Both the position numbers and the translations under genes were made by a program. From NCBI GenBank assembly GCA_964500805.1, contig CAZCQH010000034.1, positions 1-64,000 on the forward strand: a stretch of 64,000 nt of DNA, read 5' to 3'. This DNA is from Ga0077555 sp964500805. Lineage in GTDB: Bacteria; Pseudomonadota; Alphaproteobacteria; Rhizobiales; Hyphomicrobiaceae. Positions 43,836-53,116 of the stretch are shown one piece after another; the stretch's first letter is position 1; each line of letters opens with the position of its first letter. A model generated the notes under the pieces. It saw nothing but the letters and a program-made list of their open reading frames with translations. It did no database searches and had not been told where the DNA came from.

Positions 43836-44978
43836 ATGCAGAAGTCGAGGCCTCCGTCGAAAAGTGGTGCAAAACGGGAGCAGCGTGAGGGGCGGCACAA
43901 ACCCGCTGCCGGTAGCCAGCGGACTGAGCAGGGTGCGGCTTCTTGGCGGGAGAAGCCAGCGGGAAAGCTTCCGCAGCCGGGTGCGACCAAGCGGCACCAT
44001 CGACAACCCGAGAACATAAGGAGCGCGCCTCGCCATGGTGCGTTCTCACCGCCGATCGAAACGGGTGCCCCGGCGGGCCCCATGCGCATCGCAAAGGCGA
44101 TGGCTCGCGCCGGGCTCTGCTCCCGACGCGATGCTGAGCGCTGGATCGCGGAGGGGCGCGTGTCGGTAAATGGGAAAGTGCTCGCCAGCCCGGCGCTCGA
44201 TGTCAGTCCGCAGGACAGAGTCGTCGTCGACGGCAAGCCGCTGCCCACTGCCGACCCCCCCAAACTCTGGCGCTATCACAAGCCAAGAGGGCTCGTGACC
44301 ACGCACAAGGATCCCGAGGGTCGCCCGACCGTCTTCCAGACACTGCCGCCCGAGATGGGCCGCGTCATCTCCATTGGCCGTCTCGACTTCAACACCGAGG
44401 GGCTCTTGCTGCTCAGCAATGACGGCGCACTCGCGCGACACATGGAGCTGCCGGCGACAGGATGGCTGCGCCGGTATCGCGTGCGCGCTTTCGGGCGTGT
44501 CACGCAAGCCGACCTCGACAAGCTGAAGGAGGGCATTGAGATCGACGGCGTTCGCTATGGTCCGATCGAGGCAACGCTCGACAAGGGCCAGGGGCACAAC
44601 GTGTGGCTCACGATTGGTCTGCGGGAGGGAAAAAACCGCGAGGTGCGAAACATTCTGGGTTCCCTGGGGCTCGAGGTGAACCGGCTGATTCGCGTCTCGT
44701 TCGGTCCGTTCCAATTGCTTGATCTGGAGCCGGGGCAGGCCGAACGCGTGCGCCGCCGCGTCCTCATCGACCAGCTCGGCCCCAAACTCTCGAAGGAACT
44801 TGGCTTGGAAGCACCCGAGGATGAAGCGCGGGGCGAGCGACCGCGGAAACCGGAAGGATCGGGCAAAGCGGCGAGGTTCGAGAGACGGCTTCAGCGTCGC
44901 GCAGGTGGCGGCCATCCGGCTGCTGAGAGTGACAAGCGCCGAAACACCACCCTGGATGCAAAGGATGACACCGTGTGA
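43836..44978 (+). CDS. rluB: 23S rRNA pseudouridine synthase RluB
   Basis: Makes pseudouridine 2605 in 23S rRNA. The 380-residue protein has an S4 RNA-binding domain (MARAGLCSRRDAERWIAEGRVSVNGKV), the pseudouridine synthase catalytic region (GRLDFNTEGLLLLSNDG, with the catalytic Asp in GRLD), and the RNA-binding GKNREVRNIL. A long, Arg/Lys-rich N-terminus of about 80 residues and a Lys/Arg-rich C-terminus flank the core, as in other rhizobia. The stop overlaps rsmD by 4 bp. Confidence 0.94.
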   Translation: MQKSRPPSKSGAKREQREGRHKPAAGSQRTEQGAASWREKPAGKLPQPGATKRHHRQPENIRSAPRHGAFSPPIETGAPAGPMRIAKAMARAGLCSRRDAERWIAEGRVSVNGKVLASPALDVSPQDRVVVDGKPLPTADPPKLWRYHKPRGLVTTHKDPEGRPTVFQTLPPEMGRVISIGRLDFNTEGLLLLSNDGALARHMELPATGWLRRYRVRAFGRVTQADLDKLKEGIEIDGVRYGPIEATLDKGQGHNVWLTIGLREGKNREVRNILGSLGLEVNRLIRVSFGPFQLLDLEPGQAERVRRRVLIDQLGPKLSKELGLEAPEDEARGERPRKPEGSGKAARFERRLQRRAGGGHPAAESDKRRNTTLDAKDDTV

Positions 44979-45562
44979 GAGTGGTGGGCGGAAGATTTCG
45001 CGGCAGGCAGCTGGCAGCACCTGGCGATCACAAGATTCGGCCAACCTCTGATCGCGTACGCGAGGCGGTATTCAACGTTCTGGCGCATGGAATGGAAGGT
45101 AGCGTTCTGGAGGGCTCCGCGGTGCTTGACCTTTTCGCGGGCACGGGTGCATTCGGTATTGAGGCGCTGTCGCGCGGCGCTGCATCATGCCTTTTCGTCG
45201 AGGAGGATCCTGAAGCGCGCGGCCTCATCCGCCGCAACATCGAAAGCCTCGGGCTGACAGGCGTCACAAAGATCTACCGGCGCAACGCGACCGATTTGGG
45301 TGACGCTGGCAACCGTCAGCCGTTCCAGCTCATATTTGCTGATCCTCCCTATGCAAAAGGACTAGGTGAAAAAGCATTGGCATCGGCGGGAGCTGGCGGC
45401 TGGATCGCAGATGGCGCCATCGTCTTGCTCGAGGAACGGGCAGACGTGGTCATCGGCTGGCCTCCCGGCTTCGAGGCGATCGATCATCGGTCCTGGGGCG
45501 ATACCCAGGTGTCGTTCGCACGGTTCCGCAGCGGCAGGACTTCCGCCGGAGCGACACGATGA
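44975..45562 (+). CDS. rsmD: 16S rRNA (guanine(966)-N(2))-methyltransferase
   Basis: SAM-dependent methyltransferase for G966 of 16S rRNA; 195 residues, start GTG at 44975 within GTGTGA. Motifs are MRVVGGRFRGRQL, RPTSDRVREAVFNVL, the SAM site LDLFAGTGAFGIEALSRGA and the catalytic ADPPY. It overlaps rluB and the following permease by 4 bp each, so the three are translationally coupled. Confidence 0.95.
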   Translation: MRVVGGRFRGRQLAAPGDHKIRPTSDRVREAVFNVLAHGMEGSVLEGSAVLDLFAGTGAFGIEALSRGAASCLFVEEDPEARGLIRRNIESLGLTGVTKIYRRNATDLGDAGNRQPFQLIFADPPYAKGLGEKALASAGAGGWIADGAIVLLEERADVVIGWPPGFEAIDHRSWGDTQVSFARFRSGRTSAGATR

Positions 45563-46542
45563 CCGCCGCCAGTGCCGAGCGTCATGGAACCCATCGTGGC
45601 ATGAGCGGCTGGTCCGAGTCGCTGCTCTTTGCGGCAACACTCTCGGTGCTCAACGTCGGTTATGGCATCGGACATCAACACGGCTGTCATCCGATTGCAT
45701 TCCTTTGCTACGCGATGACGATAGCGGCCGGAACCATGCTGACCTTCACGGGAGCAGGTCCGCACTGGCGCGCAATCGTCCGTCACCCGCTGAGCTTCGC
45801 TGTTGGTGGCGGTATCATTGGCATGGAGGCGGTCTATTTTCTGCTGCTGCGCTACGTACCGCCGGCCGACGGCAGTTTGCTCGTGCGTCTCAATGTGCCC
45901 GCAGCCGCTATCCTCGGCTTCCTTCTGGTGGGACGGCGACAGACGCGGCTCGGAATCATCGGCCACGCGATCGTCATCGGAGCCATCGCGCTGGCATTGC
46001 CTGCTGTTCCGGCCGAGGGGCGCTGGATTGGCCTCGGTCTCGCAGCCACCTGCGCCTTCATCATGAGTGCGCGTGCATTCGCGACTGAGTTTCATCCTTG
46101 GAATCGCGCCGCGCGCACCATCGAGGAAAAGGTGCGGCTCACCGGTCTTGTCTTGATGGTGACATCAGGTCTTGGAACATTGCTCGTCGGGGCGCTGATG
46201 CTGCTCGCGGGTCAAGGCATACTGTCAAACAACGCATGGTTGCCGACAGTCGCTGATTTCCTGCATCCGCCGACTATAATGCTCGGTCTTTTCATGGGTG
46301 TCCTGGTGCTGACAGCCATGCAGTATCTTGCCTTCTCGGTGACGCTCAAGATCCGCGCAGAAAACTTTGTTGCGACCACTGCGCTCATTCCGCTCGTCAC
46401 TGTTGTGTTCCAGTTCGCCGCAATTTGGCTCGAGCTGATGCAACCCATCGCGTTCGACTGGCATCTGCTGCCGCCGATGCTTCTTGTTGGGGCCGGCGTG
46501 ATGGTGGTTATTTGGGCCGGTCAGCGCACTCGAGCTCAGTGA
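45559..46542 (+). CDS. DMT-superfamily (EamA-like) permease
   Basis: Inner-membrane protein of 327 residues with about ten hydrophobic helices in two halves, as in drug/metabolite transporters. The first half has GGIIGMEAVYFLLLRYVPPADGSLLVRLNVPAAAILGF, the second ends VVIWAGQ. It starts ATGA-coupled to rsmD. A possible alternative start is Met15. Solute unknown. Another permease of the same fold lies at 49.7 kb. Confidence 0.82.
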   Translation: MTAASAERHGTHRGMSGWSESLLFAATLSVLNVGYGIGHQHGCHPIAFLCYAMTIAAGTMLTFTGAGPHWRAIVRHPLSFAVGGGIIGMEAVYFLLLRYVPPADGSLLVRLNVPAAAILGFLLVGRRQTRLGIIGHAIVIGAIALALPAVPAEGRWIGLGLAATCAFIMSARAFATEFHPWNRAARTIEEKVRLTGLVLMVTSGLGTLLVGALMLLAGQGILSNNAWLPTVADFLHPPTIMLGLFMGVLVLTAMQYLAFSVTLKIRAENFVATTALIPLVTVVFQFAAIWLELMQPIAFDWHLLPPMLLVGAGVMVVIWAGQRTRAQ

Positions 46543-46638
46543 TGGCGAACACCGAGCAGACGCTCCTGGTTTCCCTGGCTTGAGAAAAGCGGTTAGAACG
46601 CTCGAGAACTACATCGCCCGTCTTTGTGTGAGCCTCTC

Positions 46639-47400
46639 ATGTCCGCAGCCACAGTCACATCGATTTACCGCTACCCTGTGAAAGGGCTGACGCCAGAGAA
46701 GCTCGATCGCGTGGCGCTGACGCCGGGTGCAACTCTGCCCTTCGATCGTGCCTACGCAATCGAAAACGGAGGAGGACGCTTTGATCCGGCAGCGCCGCGG
46801 CATCTGCCGAAAATCAGCTTTCTGATGCTGATGCGCGACGAGCGGCTGGCGACGCTCGACTGCCGGTTCGACGACGCGACGGAGACGCTCACCATTCGTC
46901 GCGACGGCAAGCAGGTGGCTCGCGGAGAGCTTAAGACACCGATCGGGCGGCAGATGATCGAGCAGTTCATGGCCGCCTACATGAAGGACAGCCTGCGCGG
47001 CGCGCCCAAGGTGCAGCGGGCGGAAGGCCATAGCTTCTCAGACGTGGCCGCAAAGTGTCTGCACATCGTGAACCTCGCGTCGGTGCGCGAACTCGAGCGT
47101 CACGTCGGCCGGCCCGTGGACCCGCTGCGCTTCCGCGCTAACATCTACATCGATGGATTGCCTGCGTGGGAAGAGTTCCGCTGGATGAACAAGGACATCA
47201 CGATAGGCGCGGTGAAGCTCGACGTTTTCAAGCGCACGCAGCGCTGCGAGGCGACCAACGTCGATCCGGTGACAGCCCAGCGCGACATGGCAGTTCCGGC
47301 GACGTTGATCCGCAGCTACGGCCACTGCGATCTCGGCATCTACGCGAAGGTCACAACCGGCGGCGAAGTCAAATCGGGCGATGTCGTGGCGTCGGGCTGA
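46639..47400 (+). CDS. MOSC domain protein
   Basis: Molybdenum-cofactor sulfurase C-terminal domain protein, 253 residues, start ATG at 46639 (CTCATG). The N-terminal beta-barrel (SIYRYPVKGLTPEKLDRVALTPG) is followed by the MOSC domain, with the conserved RCEATNVDP cysteine motif thought to bind the sulfurated cofactor. Mitochondrial mARC and bacterial YcbX relatives reduce N-hydroxylated compounds; this protein could act likewise, with an electron-transfer partner not visible here. Monocistronic. Confidence 0.86.
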   Translation: MSAATVTSIYRYPVKGLTPEKLDRVALTPGATLPFDRAYAIENGGGRFDPAAPRHLPKISFLMLMRDERLATLDCRFDDATETLTIRRDGKQVARGELKTPIGRQMIEQFMAAYMKDSLRGAPKVQRAEGHSFSDVAAKCLHIVNLASVRELERHVGRPVDPLRFRANIYIDGLPAWEEFRWMNKDITIGAVKLDVFKRTQRCEATNVDPVTAQRDMAVPATLIRSYGHCDLGIYAKVTTGGEVKSGDVVASG

Positions 47401-47550
47401 GCGCAGCGTTCGGGGCCTACGCTGGTCTGCATGACAGCGGTGCCAGTAGCGATCCCGTATCGTCCGATCGATAAACATGCCTCTTCAAGTCGCTATCTTG
47501 GCCGCCTATGCTGCGGTCGAAACGCTTTTGCTGCAGGGAGGGAAACGCAG

Positions 47551-49170
47551 GTGCCTCAGAAGTTCGACGCGGAGTTCGATGTGGTCGTGGTGGGAGGCGG
47601 CTCGGCCGGCTGCGTGATGGCCTCGCGCCTCACCGAGAACCCGCTGATCTCGCTCTGCCTGATCGAAGCGGGCAAGACGGATCGCAATCCCTGGATTCAC
47701 ATCCCGCTCGGCTTCGGCAAGCTCGTTCCGAACCCGAAAATCAACTGGGGCTACGAGACCGAGCCCGATCCGCGATTGAACAACCGCCGCCTCAGCTGGC
47801 CGCGCGGCAAGGTGCTGGGCGGCTCCGGGTCCATCAACGGTTTGGTGTTCCTGCGCGGTGCTGCGACCGACTATGACGGTTGGGCAGCCGCTGGCGCCAA
47901 AGGCTGGAGCTACAAGGACGTGCTGCCCTACTTCAAGAAGATGGAGCACAACGTCTCTGGCGCCAACGAATATCGCGGCCAGGGCGGCCCCATGGTCATT
48001 TCCGACATCAAGCGCCCGTCCGAAACCGCCAAAGCCTTCGTCGAGGCGTGCAAGCGCCTGCAGTTTCCCGAGAACCACGACTTCAACGGCGAGAAGATGG
48101 ACGGCGTGGGGATGGTGCAGCTGAACGTGAAGAACGGTTTTCGCGTCTCGACCGCCAAGGGTTACCTAAAGCCCAACATGAAGCGGCAGAATTTGAAGGT
48201 TATGACCGAGACGCTGGCACAACGCCTTATGTTCGACGGCAAGCGGGTTATTGGCGTCGAAGTTGAGCACAAAGGTGCGGTCAAGCGCATTGGCGCGCGC
48301 CGCGAGGTGATCATCTCCTCGGGTGCCATCAATTCGCCGGTGCTGCTGTTGAACTCCGGCATTGGCCCGGCTAACGAGCTGAAGGCGATTGGCATCGAGG
48401 TGCAGCATGACCTGCCCGGCGTCGGCAAAAACCTTCAGGACCACGCCCAGGCGCGATTCACATTCCTGACCCGCCACAGTGGCACCTTGAACGAGGTACT
48501 GACCTCGCGACGCCAGCAGGTCTCGATGGCGATGGAGTGGCTCTTCAAGCGCTCTGGCCAGCTCGCGGTCGGCGCGACGGAGGGCAACCTCTTCTGCAAA
48601 TCGAGCCCATTGGAGCCGGTCTTCGACCTGCAATTCCAGGCGACGAACTTCTCGACCGAGCACCTGACGCTCGGCCTCGACCGGTGGCCGGGGTTCGGTT
48701 TCAATTTCTGCGTCTGCCGGCCGAAAAGCCGCGGCGAGATCAGGCTCGCCGACAACACCGGCCGTTCGAAGCCGAAGCTATACGCCGGCTACTTCAGCGA
48801 TGCCGAGGACGACGACATGCGCCGCTCGGTGCTCGCCTTTAAAATCGGCCGACAGATCATCGACACCGAGCCCTACAAGTCGCTGATCTTCTCGGAGGTG
48901 AGGCCCGGCAAGCACGTGACGGACGACGAGGACATCAAGGGCTTCATCCGCCAGGTGGCGGGCACCGTCTATCACCAGTGCGGCACGTGCAGAATGGGCG
49001 AGGACGACAAGGCCGTCGTCGATAGCTCGCTGAAGGTGCGTGGTCTCGAGGGTCTTCGCGTCGCCGACGCCTCGGTGATGCCGATCATACCTTCGCCCAA
49101 CATTCATCCCGCCACGATCATGGTCGCAGAGAAGGGCGCCGACATGGTGGCACGATCACTTGCGGCATGA
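47551..49170 (+). CDS. GMC-family FAD-dependent oxidoreductase (choline-dehydrogenase-like)
   Basis: Glucose-methanol-choline oxidoreductase of 539 residues, start GTG at 47551 behind GGGAGGGAA. The FAD-binding motif is VVVVGGGSAGCVMASRLTE; next are LPRGKVLGGSGSINGLVFLRG and the conserved GAINSPVLLLNSGIGP. The C-terminal active-site histidines are in TVYHQCGTCRMG and SPNIHPATIM. Many relatives oxidise alcohols or choline, transferring electrons to quinones. Substrate not known. It is convergent with rnpB. Confidence 0.92.
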   Translation: MPQKFDAEFDVVVVGGGSAGCVMASRLTENPLISLCLIEAGKTDRNPWIHIPLGFGKLVPNPKINWGYETEPDPRLNNRRLSWPRGKVLGGSGSINGLVFLRGAATDYDGWAAAGAKGWSYKDVLPYFKKMEHNVSGANEYRGQGGPMVISDIKRPSETAKAFVEACKRLQFPENHDFNGEKMDGVGMVQLNVKNGFRVSTAKGYLKPNMKRQNLKVMTETLAQRLMFDGKRVIGVEVEHKGAVKRIGARREVIISSGAINSPVLLLNSGIGPANELKAIGIEVQHDLPGVGKNLQDHAQARFTFLTRHSGTLNEVLTSRRQQVSMAMEWLFKRSGQLAVGATEGNLFCKSSPLEPVFDLQFQATNFSTEHLTLGLDRWPGFGFNFCVCRPKSRGEIRLADNTGRSKPKLYAGYFSDAEDDDMRRSVLAFKIGRQIIDTEPYKSLIFSEVRPGKHVTDDEDIKGFIRQVAGTVYHQCGTCRMGEDDKAVVDSSLKVRGLEGLRVADASVMPIIPSPNIHPATIMVAEKGADMVARSLAA

Positions 49171-49202
49171 TGATCACTCATGGCGGCATGATTGCCGGCC
49201 AT
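49154..49202. repeat. Short tandem repeat and hairpin at the end of the GMC gene
   Basis: GATCACT-TGCGGCATGAT (49154-49171) is repeated as GATCACTCATGGCGGCATGAT (49172-49192). The second copy leads into a bulged hairpin ATGGCGGCA...TGCCGGCCAT (49180-49202). It lies between the GMC stop codon and the 3' end of rnpB and could help terminate either transcript, though no T run is present. Confidence 0.45.
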
Positions 49203-49220
49203 GAGGGTGCCGATAAGATA

Positions 49221-49621
49221 ATCACCAGCCGGCCTGTAAGCCGGGTTTTGTCCGGAGTTGCCTCCTGGACGGCCATTCATCTGGGACGCCCGTTGCCGGA
49301 CGCCTCGAGCAACCAACCCGGGCGGCGGTGTGGATGACACCCACTGGCCCGGTTTCCCGAACCAGCGTGCCGCCCCTATTTGGTCTTGCTCCCGGTGGGG
49401 TTTGCCGTGCCGGCGCCGTTGCCGGAGCCGCGGTGCGCTCTTACCGCACCGTTTCACCCTTGCCCCTGACCGAGGTCAGAGGCGGTCTCGTCTCTGTGGC
49501 ACTGTCCCTGGGGTTACCCCCGGCGGCCGTTAGCCGCCACCGTGCATCCATGGAGCCCGGACTTTCCTCCACCTCGCCCCTTGGCAGGGGTTCGGCAGCG
49601 GCCGTCCAGCCGGCTGGTGAT
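49221..49621 (-). ncRNA. rnpB: RNase P RNA, bacterial class A
   Basis: Catalytic RNA that matures the 5' ends of tRNAs. Reading the minus strand, all class A signatures appear in order. They are GAGGAAAGTCCGGGC, then CAGGGACAGTGCCACAGAGA, GGTGAAACGGTGCGG with GTAAGAGCGCACC, CCGGGAGCAAGACCAAATAGG, CCCAGATGAATG, and GACAAAACCCGGCTTACAG near the 3' end. The ends ATCACCAGCCGGC (from 49621) and GCCGGCTGGTGAT (to 49221) pair perfectly as helix P1, which fixes the 401-nt limits to within a few bases. Long open frames here are not genes. Confidence 0.95.
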
Positions 49622-49649
49622 GGAGATAAGGCCGCGCCGGGGGTTTCCG

Positions 49650-50657
49650 TCAAGGCTTCGTCGGCGACGATCTTGCCGGCCGGTTCACAAACCACAGACC
49701 CGCTACGACGAGACCCAGCCCGGCGAGCAGGTTCGCGCCGAGCGGCTCACCCAGCAGGAGATGTGCCGCCACCACTCCGAAGATCGGCGTCAGCAGCAGG
49801 AACGCCATTACCCGCGAAGCCGGATAGCGCGTGAACAGCCATGTCGTCGTGGTGAAAACGTATCCCGCCACGAACACCACTGTGAATGCAAACGCGCCCC
49901 AGATCAGCGGATCGGCAGACGTAATCCCTGTTTCTCCGATCAGCGGTGACAAACCCATTAGCAATGGGCCCGAAACCAGCAGCTGAATGAACGTAACCCG
50001 CTCCGGCGCCACACGGGCGAGCCGGGTCGCGCGGATCGTCAACGTGAGGCCGCCCCAAGCCAGCGCCCCACCGAGGCACATCAGGTCGCCGGTGAGCGAC
50101 GGTCCGGATTGGCTGGCGGCACCCGCACCAGTCGCGGCCTCCTTGCCGAGCATAACCGCCGCCACACCGCAGAGGGCCAAGACCAATCCGGCGATCTTGG
50201 CCGTCGTCAGCCGGTCGCCCGGGATGAGAAAATGCGCGCCGACTGCAACCACGAACGGCGCGGTGTAGAGGAGAATGACAACGTGACTGGCGGTGGTCAG
50301 CTTCAGGGCCGGGTAGAGGAACGCGAATTCCGCTGCGAAGAAAAGGCTGGTCAGCAAGGCCGGCCAGAAGATGCCATCCCGGCGGAAGAGCGCCACGCCG
50401 CGCAAGACGGCAAAAAGGCCAACCACCACGGCACCTGCCAGCGATCTCAACCCCGCTTGCAGCACCGGTGAGATGCCGTCATTGGCCACCTTGATTGCCA
50501 CCTGCCCAACCGCCAGGCAAACGCACATGGAGGTCAGGATCAGGATCGCGAAGAGATCGAGATGCGGCTTCACAACGGTTGGCTGCGCGGCCGGAGCATT
50601 GCCCTCGGCGCTAACCGCCGCATTCCTGTCAACCATGGTCGTGTCGCTATGCCTCAT
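49650..50657 (-). CDS. DMT-superfamily (EamA-like) permease
   Basis: Inner-membrane protein of 335 residues with ten hydrophobic helices, in two EamA repeats. Features include FAILILTSMCVCLAVGQVAIKVANDGISPVLQAGLR, ALKLTTASHVVILLYTAPFVVAVGAHFLIPGDRL, and a C-terminal Pro/Lys tail. The start may be 50657 or Met8 at 50636; neither has a strong ribosome-binding site. It ends 28 bp before rnpB, which may be transcribed with it or from its own promoter. Solute unknown. Confidence 0.85.
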   Translation of the reverse strand: MRHSDTTMVDRNAAVSAEGNAPAAQPTVVKPHLDLFAILILTSMCVCLAVGQVAIKVANDGISPVLQAGLRSLAGAVVVGLFAVLRGVALFRRDGIFWPALLTSLFFAAEFAFLYPALKLTTASHVVILLYTAPFVVAVGAHFLIPGDRLTTAKIAGLVLALCGVAAVMLGKEAATGAGAASQSGPSLTGDLMCLGGALAWGGLTLTIRATRLARVAPERVTFIQLLVSGPLLMGLSPLIGETGITSADPLIWGAFAFTVVFVAGYVFTTTTWLFTRYPASRVMAFLLLTPIFGVVAAHLLLGEPLGANLLAGLGLVVAGLWFVNRPARSSPTKP

Positions 50658-50826
50658 GCTGCTCGTCACCGATAGCCGAGTTCGCCGACAAGCTCCAGAA
50701 CTGCCGGCAATCCGCGGTCGCCGCAAGTGCTCCATTAAGGCAAACCCACATCTTCGCCTGACGGAGTTCCAGCGCCATGGCAGTTTGCCGCCGCGGGGTG
50801 CAAACAACTCGAAACGGACATGCGCG

Positions 50827-52104
50827 ATGGAGCGAAAGCCGCAAACCGTTGTCTTCGTAACGGCACACCCTGACGATCTGGCGCATGGCGCAGGAGGCAC
50901 GTGTGCGTTGCTGGCGCGGAGAGGTTACGATGTTCGCGTCATCGTGCTTTCCGACGACGGGGCGGCTTGCCGCAATAAGGCCAAAGCGAGCGCCGTCGAA
51001 CTCGGCGTGAACCCGGGCAATGTTCACCACCTCGGTCTCACGATGGGCGAAATCTTGCCCGATCGCGTTACCGTCGCCGCGCTGCGCGCCTTGGTCGACG
51101 CACTTGCGATCGAGCCTCTCGCCGCCTTCACGCACAGTGAAGCCGACTGCGATCAGGACCACGTCGCAGCGTCGCGCTTGGCCCGCGCCGTGTTCGGTAA
51201 CACGACACTGTTCAAGTTCGCGACCGCCGCTTCGGCCATCAGCTCCGCATTCGAGCCGAGCGTCTTCTGTATCATCGATAGCGTCCTCGACCGCAGGGAG
51301 CGCGCGTTGCTGCTCCACCGGAAACAGAACGATACAGAGCTCAGTCAGATACATCTCACGCGCCAGTTCTCCGCGCACTTTGCAGCCGGACGCGGCGGCC
51401 GCTACTGCGAAGCCTTCGAGCTCGGTCTTCAGAGCGATGCACGCGCTATCCGTGATCTCCTGGCGCTGATCGACACTTCGCCGTTCTCACAGTTCTGGTC
51501 GCCGCTGCTGGCTTCTTCCAAGCTGAATGTCTTTACGGGTGGCGGTGAGCCCAAGTGGACAACCGGGGCCATGAGCGACGCCGTATTCCTCACTCGCCTG
51601 CAGAGCCGGCTGTTCAGCAGCGCACAAAGCCGCCTCGGTGCAGATCCGGCATTGCGGTTCGAGGTGCATCAGGCGAAGGGCAATGCTGATATGTCCATCG
51701 CAGAGACCGGAAACGTGCTGGTGCTCGGCGGCCCTCCCGCGAACGCTGCGGCCGATCTCATGCTCGATTGGATCGGCCTCAGGCCCTATTTGCGCGACCT
51801 GAACTTGGCACGCCGCCGCAGCCAAGGCCGCGGACTTCTGACCATTGCAGCCAATGCGGCCGCTATGCGCAAAGGCAACCGTGCGTTCGTCATCGCGGCG
51901 ACGGGTGCCGATCAGGCCTGCACGATGGTTGCCGCACAATGCGTGTTGGAAGAGACCAAACTCGCCCGGATTCTTCCCGAGGCGCGCGAGGTGTTCGAAG
52001 GCCGCCTGGCTATCATCCAGATCGAGGTATCGCTCGATCCTGACGCGCAGCGCCCCGTCAGCGGCTCCAGCCGCCGCCGCTCCTCGGGTCGCGCTGTGGC
52101 GTGA
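50827..52104 (+). CDS. Two-domain PIG-L family deacetylase, copy A
   Basis: A 425-residue protein. The N-terminal half is a PIG-L/LmbE-type Zn deacetylase: FVTAHPDDLAHGAGGT, with His14 and the Asp pair, and the third ligand region HSEADCDQDH. Known members remove acetyl from N-acetylglucosamine lipids or mycothiol-type precursors. The C-terminal half (about 210-400) is an additional domain, with WSPLL, MSDAVFLTRLQSRL, GNVLVLGGPPAN, LDWIGL and GLLTIAANA...RAFVIAATGADQ. The same domain recurs in copy B. I do not recognise it. Start ATG at 50827 fits the HPDD distance. It precedes the PhyH gene by 85 bp. Confidence 0.78.
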   Translation: MERKPQTVVFVTAHPDDLAHGAGGTCALLARRGYDVRVIVLSDDGAACRNKAKASAVELGVNPGNVHHLGLTMGEILPDRVTVAALRALVDALAIEPLAAFTHSEADCDQDHVAASRLARAVFGNTTLFKFATAASAISSAFEPSVFCIIDSVLDRRERALLLHRKQNDTELSQIHLTRQFSAHFAAGRGGRYCEAFELGLQSDARAIRDLLALIDTSPFSQFWSPLLASSKLNVFTGGGEPKWTTGAMSDAVFLTRLQSRLFSSAQSRLGADPALRFEVHQAKGNADMSIAETGNVLVLGGPPANAAADLMLDWIGLRPYLRDLNLARRRSQGRGLLTIAANAAAMRKGNRAFVIAATGADQACTMVAAQCVLEETKLARILPEAREVFEGRLAIIQIEVSLDPDAQRPVSGSSRRRSSGRAVA

Positions 52105-52189
52105 GGAAACTGGGACCATGGCCTAGCGCATCGGCTGATCTACCGGTATCGATGAACGCCATCGGAAGTTTATCCCAGCGAGGAGGCTC

Positions 52190-52990
52190 ATGACCTCAAC
52201 GTCGATGTCCGCGGAAACCGTGGCCGCCTACCAGCGCAATGGCGCAGTGCTGATCAAGGGGCTGCTTCGCGACTGGGTAGAGCTGCTGAGCGAGACCGTC
52301 TCCGCCAACATGGCCGCTCCGAGCCACTTCGAGCGCTCTTATAAGCCCGCTGACGGCACCGCCATGTTCTTCCAGGATTACTGCAACTGGCAGCGCTTCG
52401 ATGGCTACCGCAAGACAATCTTCGATTCGCCAATGGCCGAATGCGCGGCCCGGCTGATGGGCTCGAGAACTGCTCGTCTTTTTCACGAGCACGTCTTGGT
52501 GAAGGAGCCCGGCAACAGCATGAAGACGCCCTGGCATCAGGATCAGCCCTACTATTTGGTCGAAGGCCGTCAATCGGTGAGCTTCTGGGTGCCGCTCGAT
52601 CGTGTGCCTCGCGAGATCGGCGTCGAGTATGTAGCGGGTTCGCACAAATGGGGCCGCGACTTCCGCCCGCAACGCTTCGACGGCACGGCCCTCTATGCCG
52701 GAGATGAGGCTGAAGCCGTGCCGGACGTTGAGAACCGACGCGGTGAGTTCCAGGTGCTAGGCTGGGACATGGAGCCCGGCGACGCCGTCGCCTTCGATTT
52801 CCGCACGTTGCATGGCGCACCAGCCAATCACACGACCAATCGCCGGCGGGCCGTCTCGTTCCGGTGGGTAGGGGACGACGCAAGGTTTGCAAAACGTAAA
52901 GGCCGCACCTCGCCACCCTTTCCGCATCTGTCGTTCGAAGATGGTCATGTGTTCGAAGGACCCGACTTTCCAGTTGTCTGGCCACGCTAG
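52190..52990 (+). CDS. Phytanoyl-CoA dioxygenase (PhyH) family protein
   Basis: Fe(II)/2-oxoglutarate-dependent dioxygenase, 266 residues. The iron site is HQD (His116, Asp118) in MKTPWHQDQPYY, with a distal His208 in RTLHGAPANHT and a 2-oxoglutarate-binding Arg in NRRRAVSFRW. It lies between the two PIG-L deacetylase genes on the same strand. A start at Met1 gives a normal-length protein. PhyH enzymes hydroxylate fatty acyl chains, amino acids or secondary metabolites; the context suggests action on an N-acylated or sugar-linked product. Confidence 0.88.
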   Translation: MTSTSMSAETVAAYQRNGAVLIKGLLRDWVELLSETVSANMAAPSHFERSYKPADGTAMFFQDYCNWQRFDGYRKTIFDSPMAECAARLMGSRTARLFHEHVLVKEPGNSMKTPWHQDQPYYLVEGRQSVSFWVPLDRVPREIGVEYVAGSHKWGRDFRPQRFDGTALYAGDEAEAVPDVENRRGEFQVLGWDMEPGDAVAFDFRTLHGAPANHTTNRRRAVSFRWVGDDARFAKRKGRTSPPFPHLSFEDGHVFEGPDFPVVWPR

Positions 52991-53116
52991 AGCCAACGCA
53001 CCGAGGCAAGGCGAGAACCCACTCGTTGCGGCCTGACACCCAGCTGAATTTAGCTTTTTGGTCATCGATTCCGCCTACGTTCGAGACAGGCAGTCTCGAG
53101 TTTGCGGCGGTGATCG

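Noticed and set aside
49328..49834. Open frame across the RNase P RNA
   Set aside because: The region is fully explained by the conserved RNA signature and P1 pairing.
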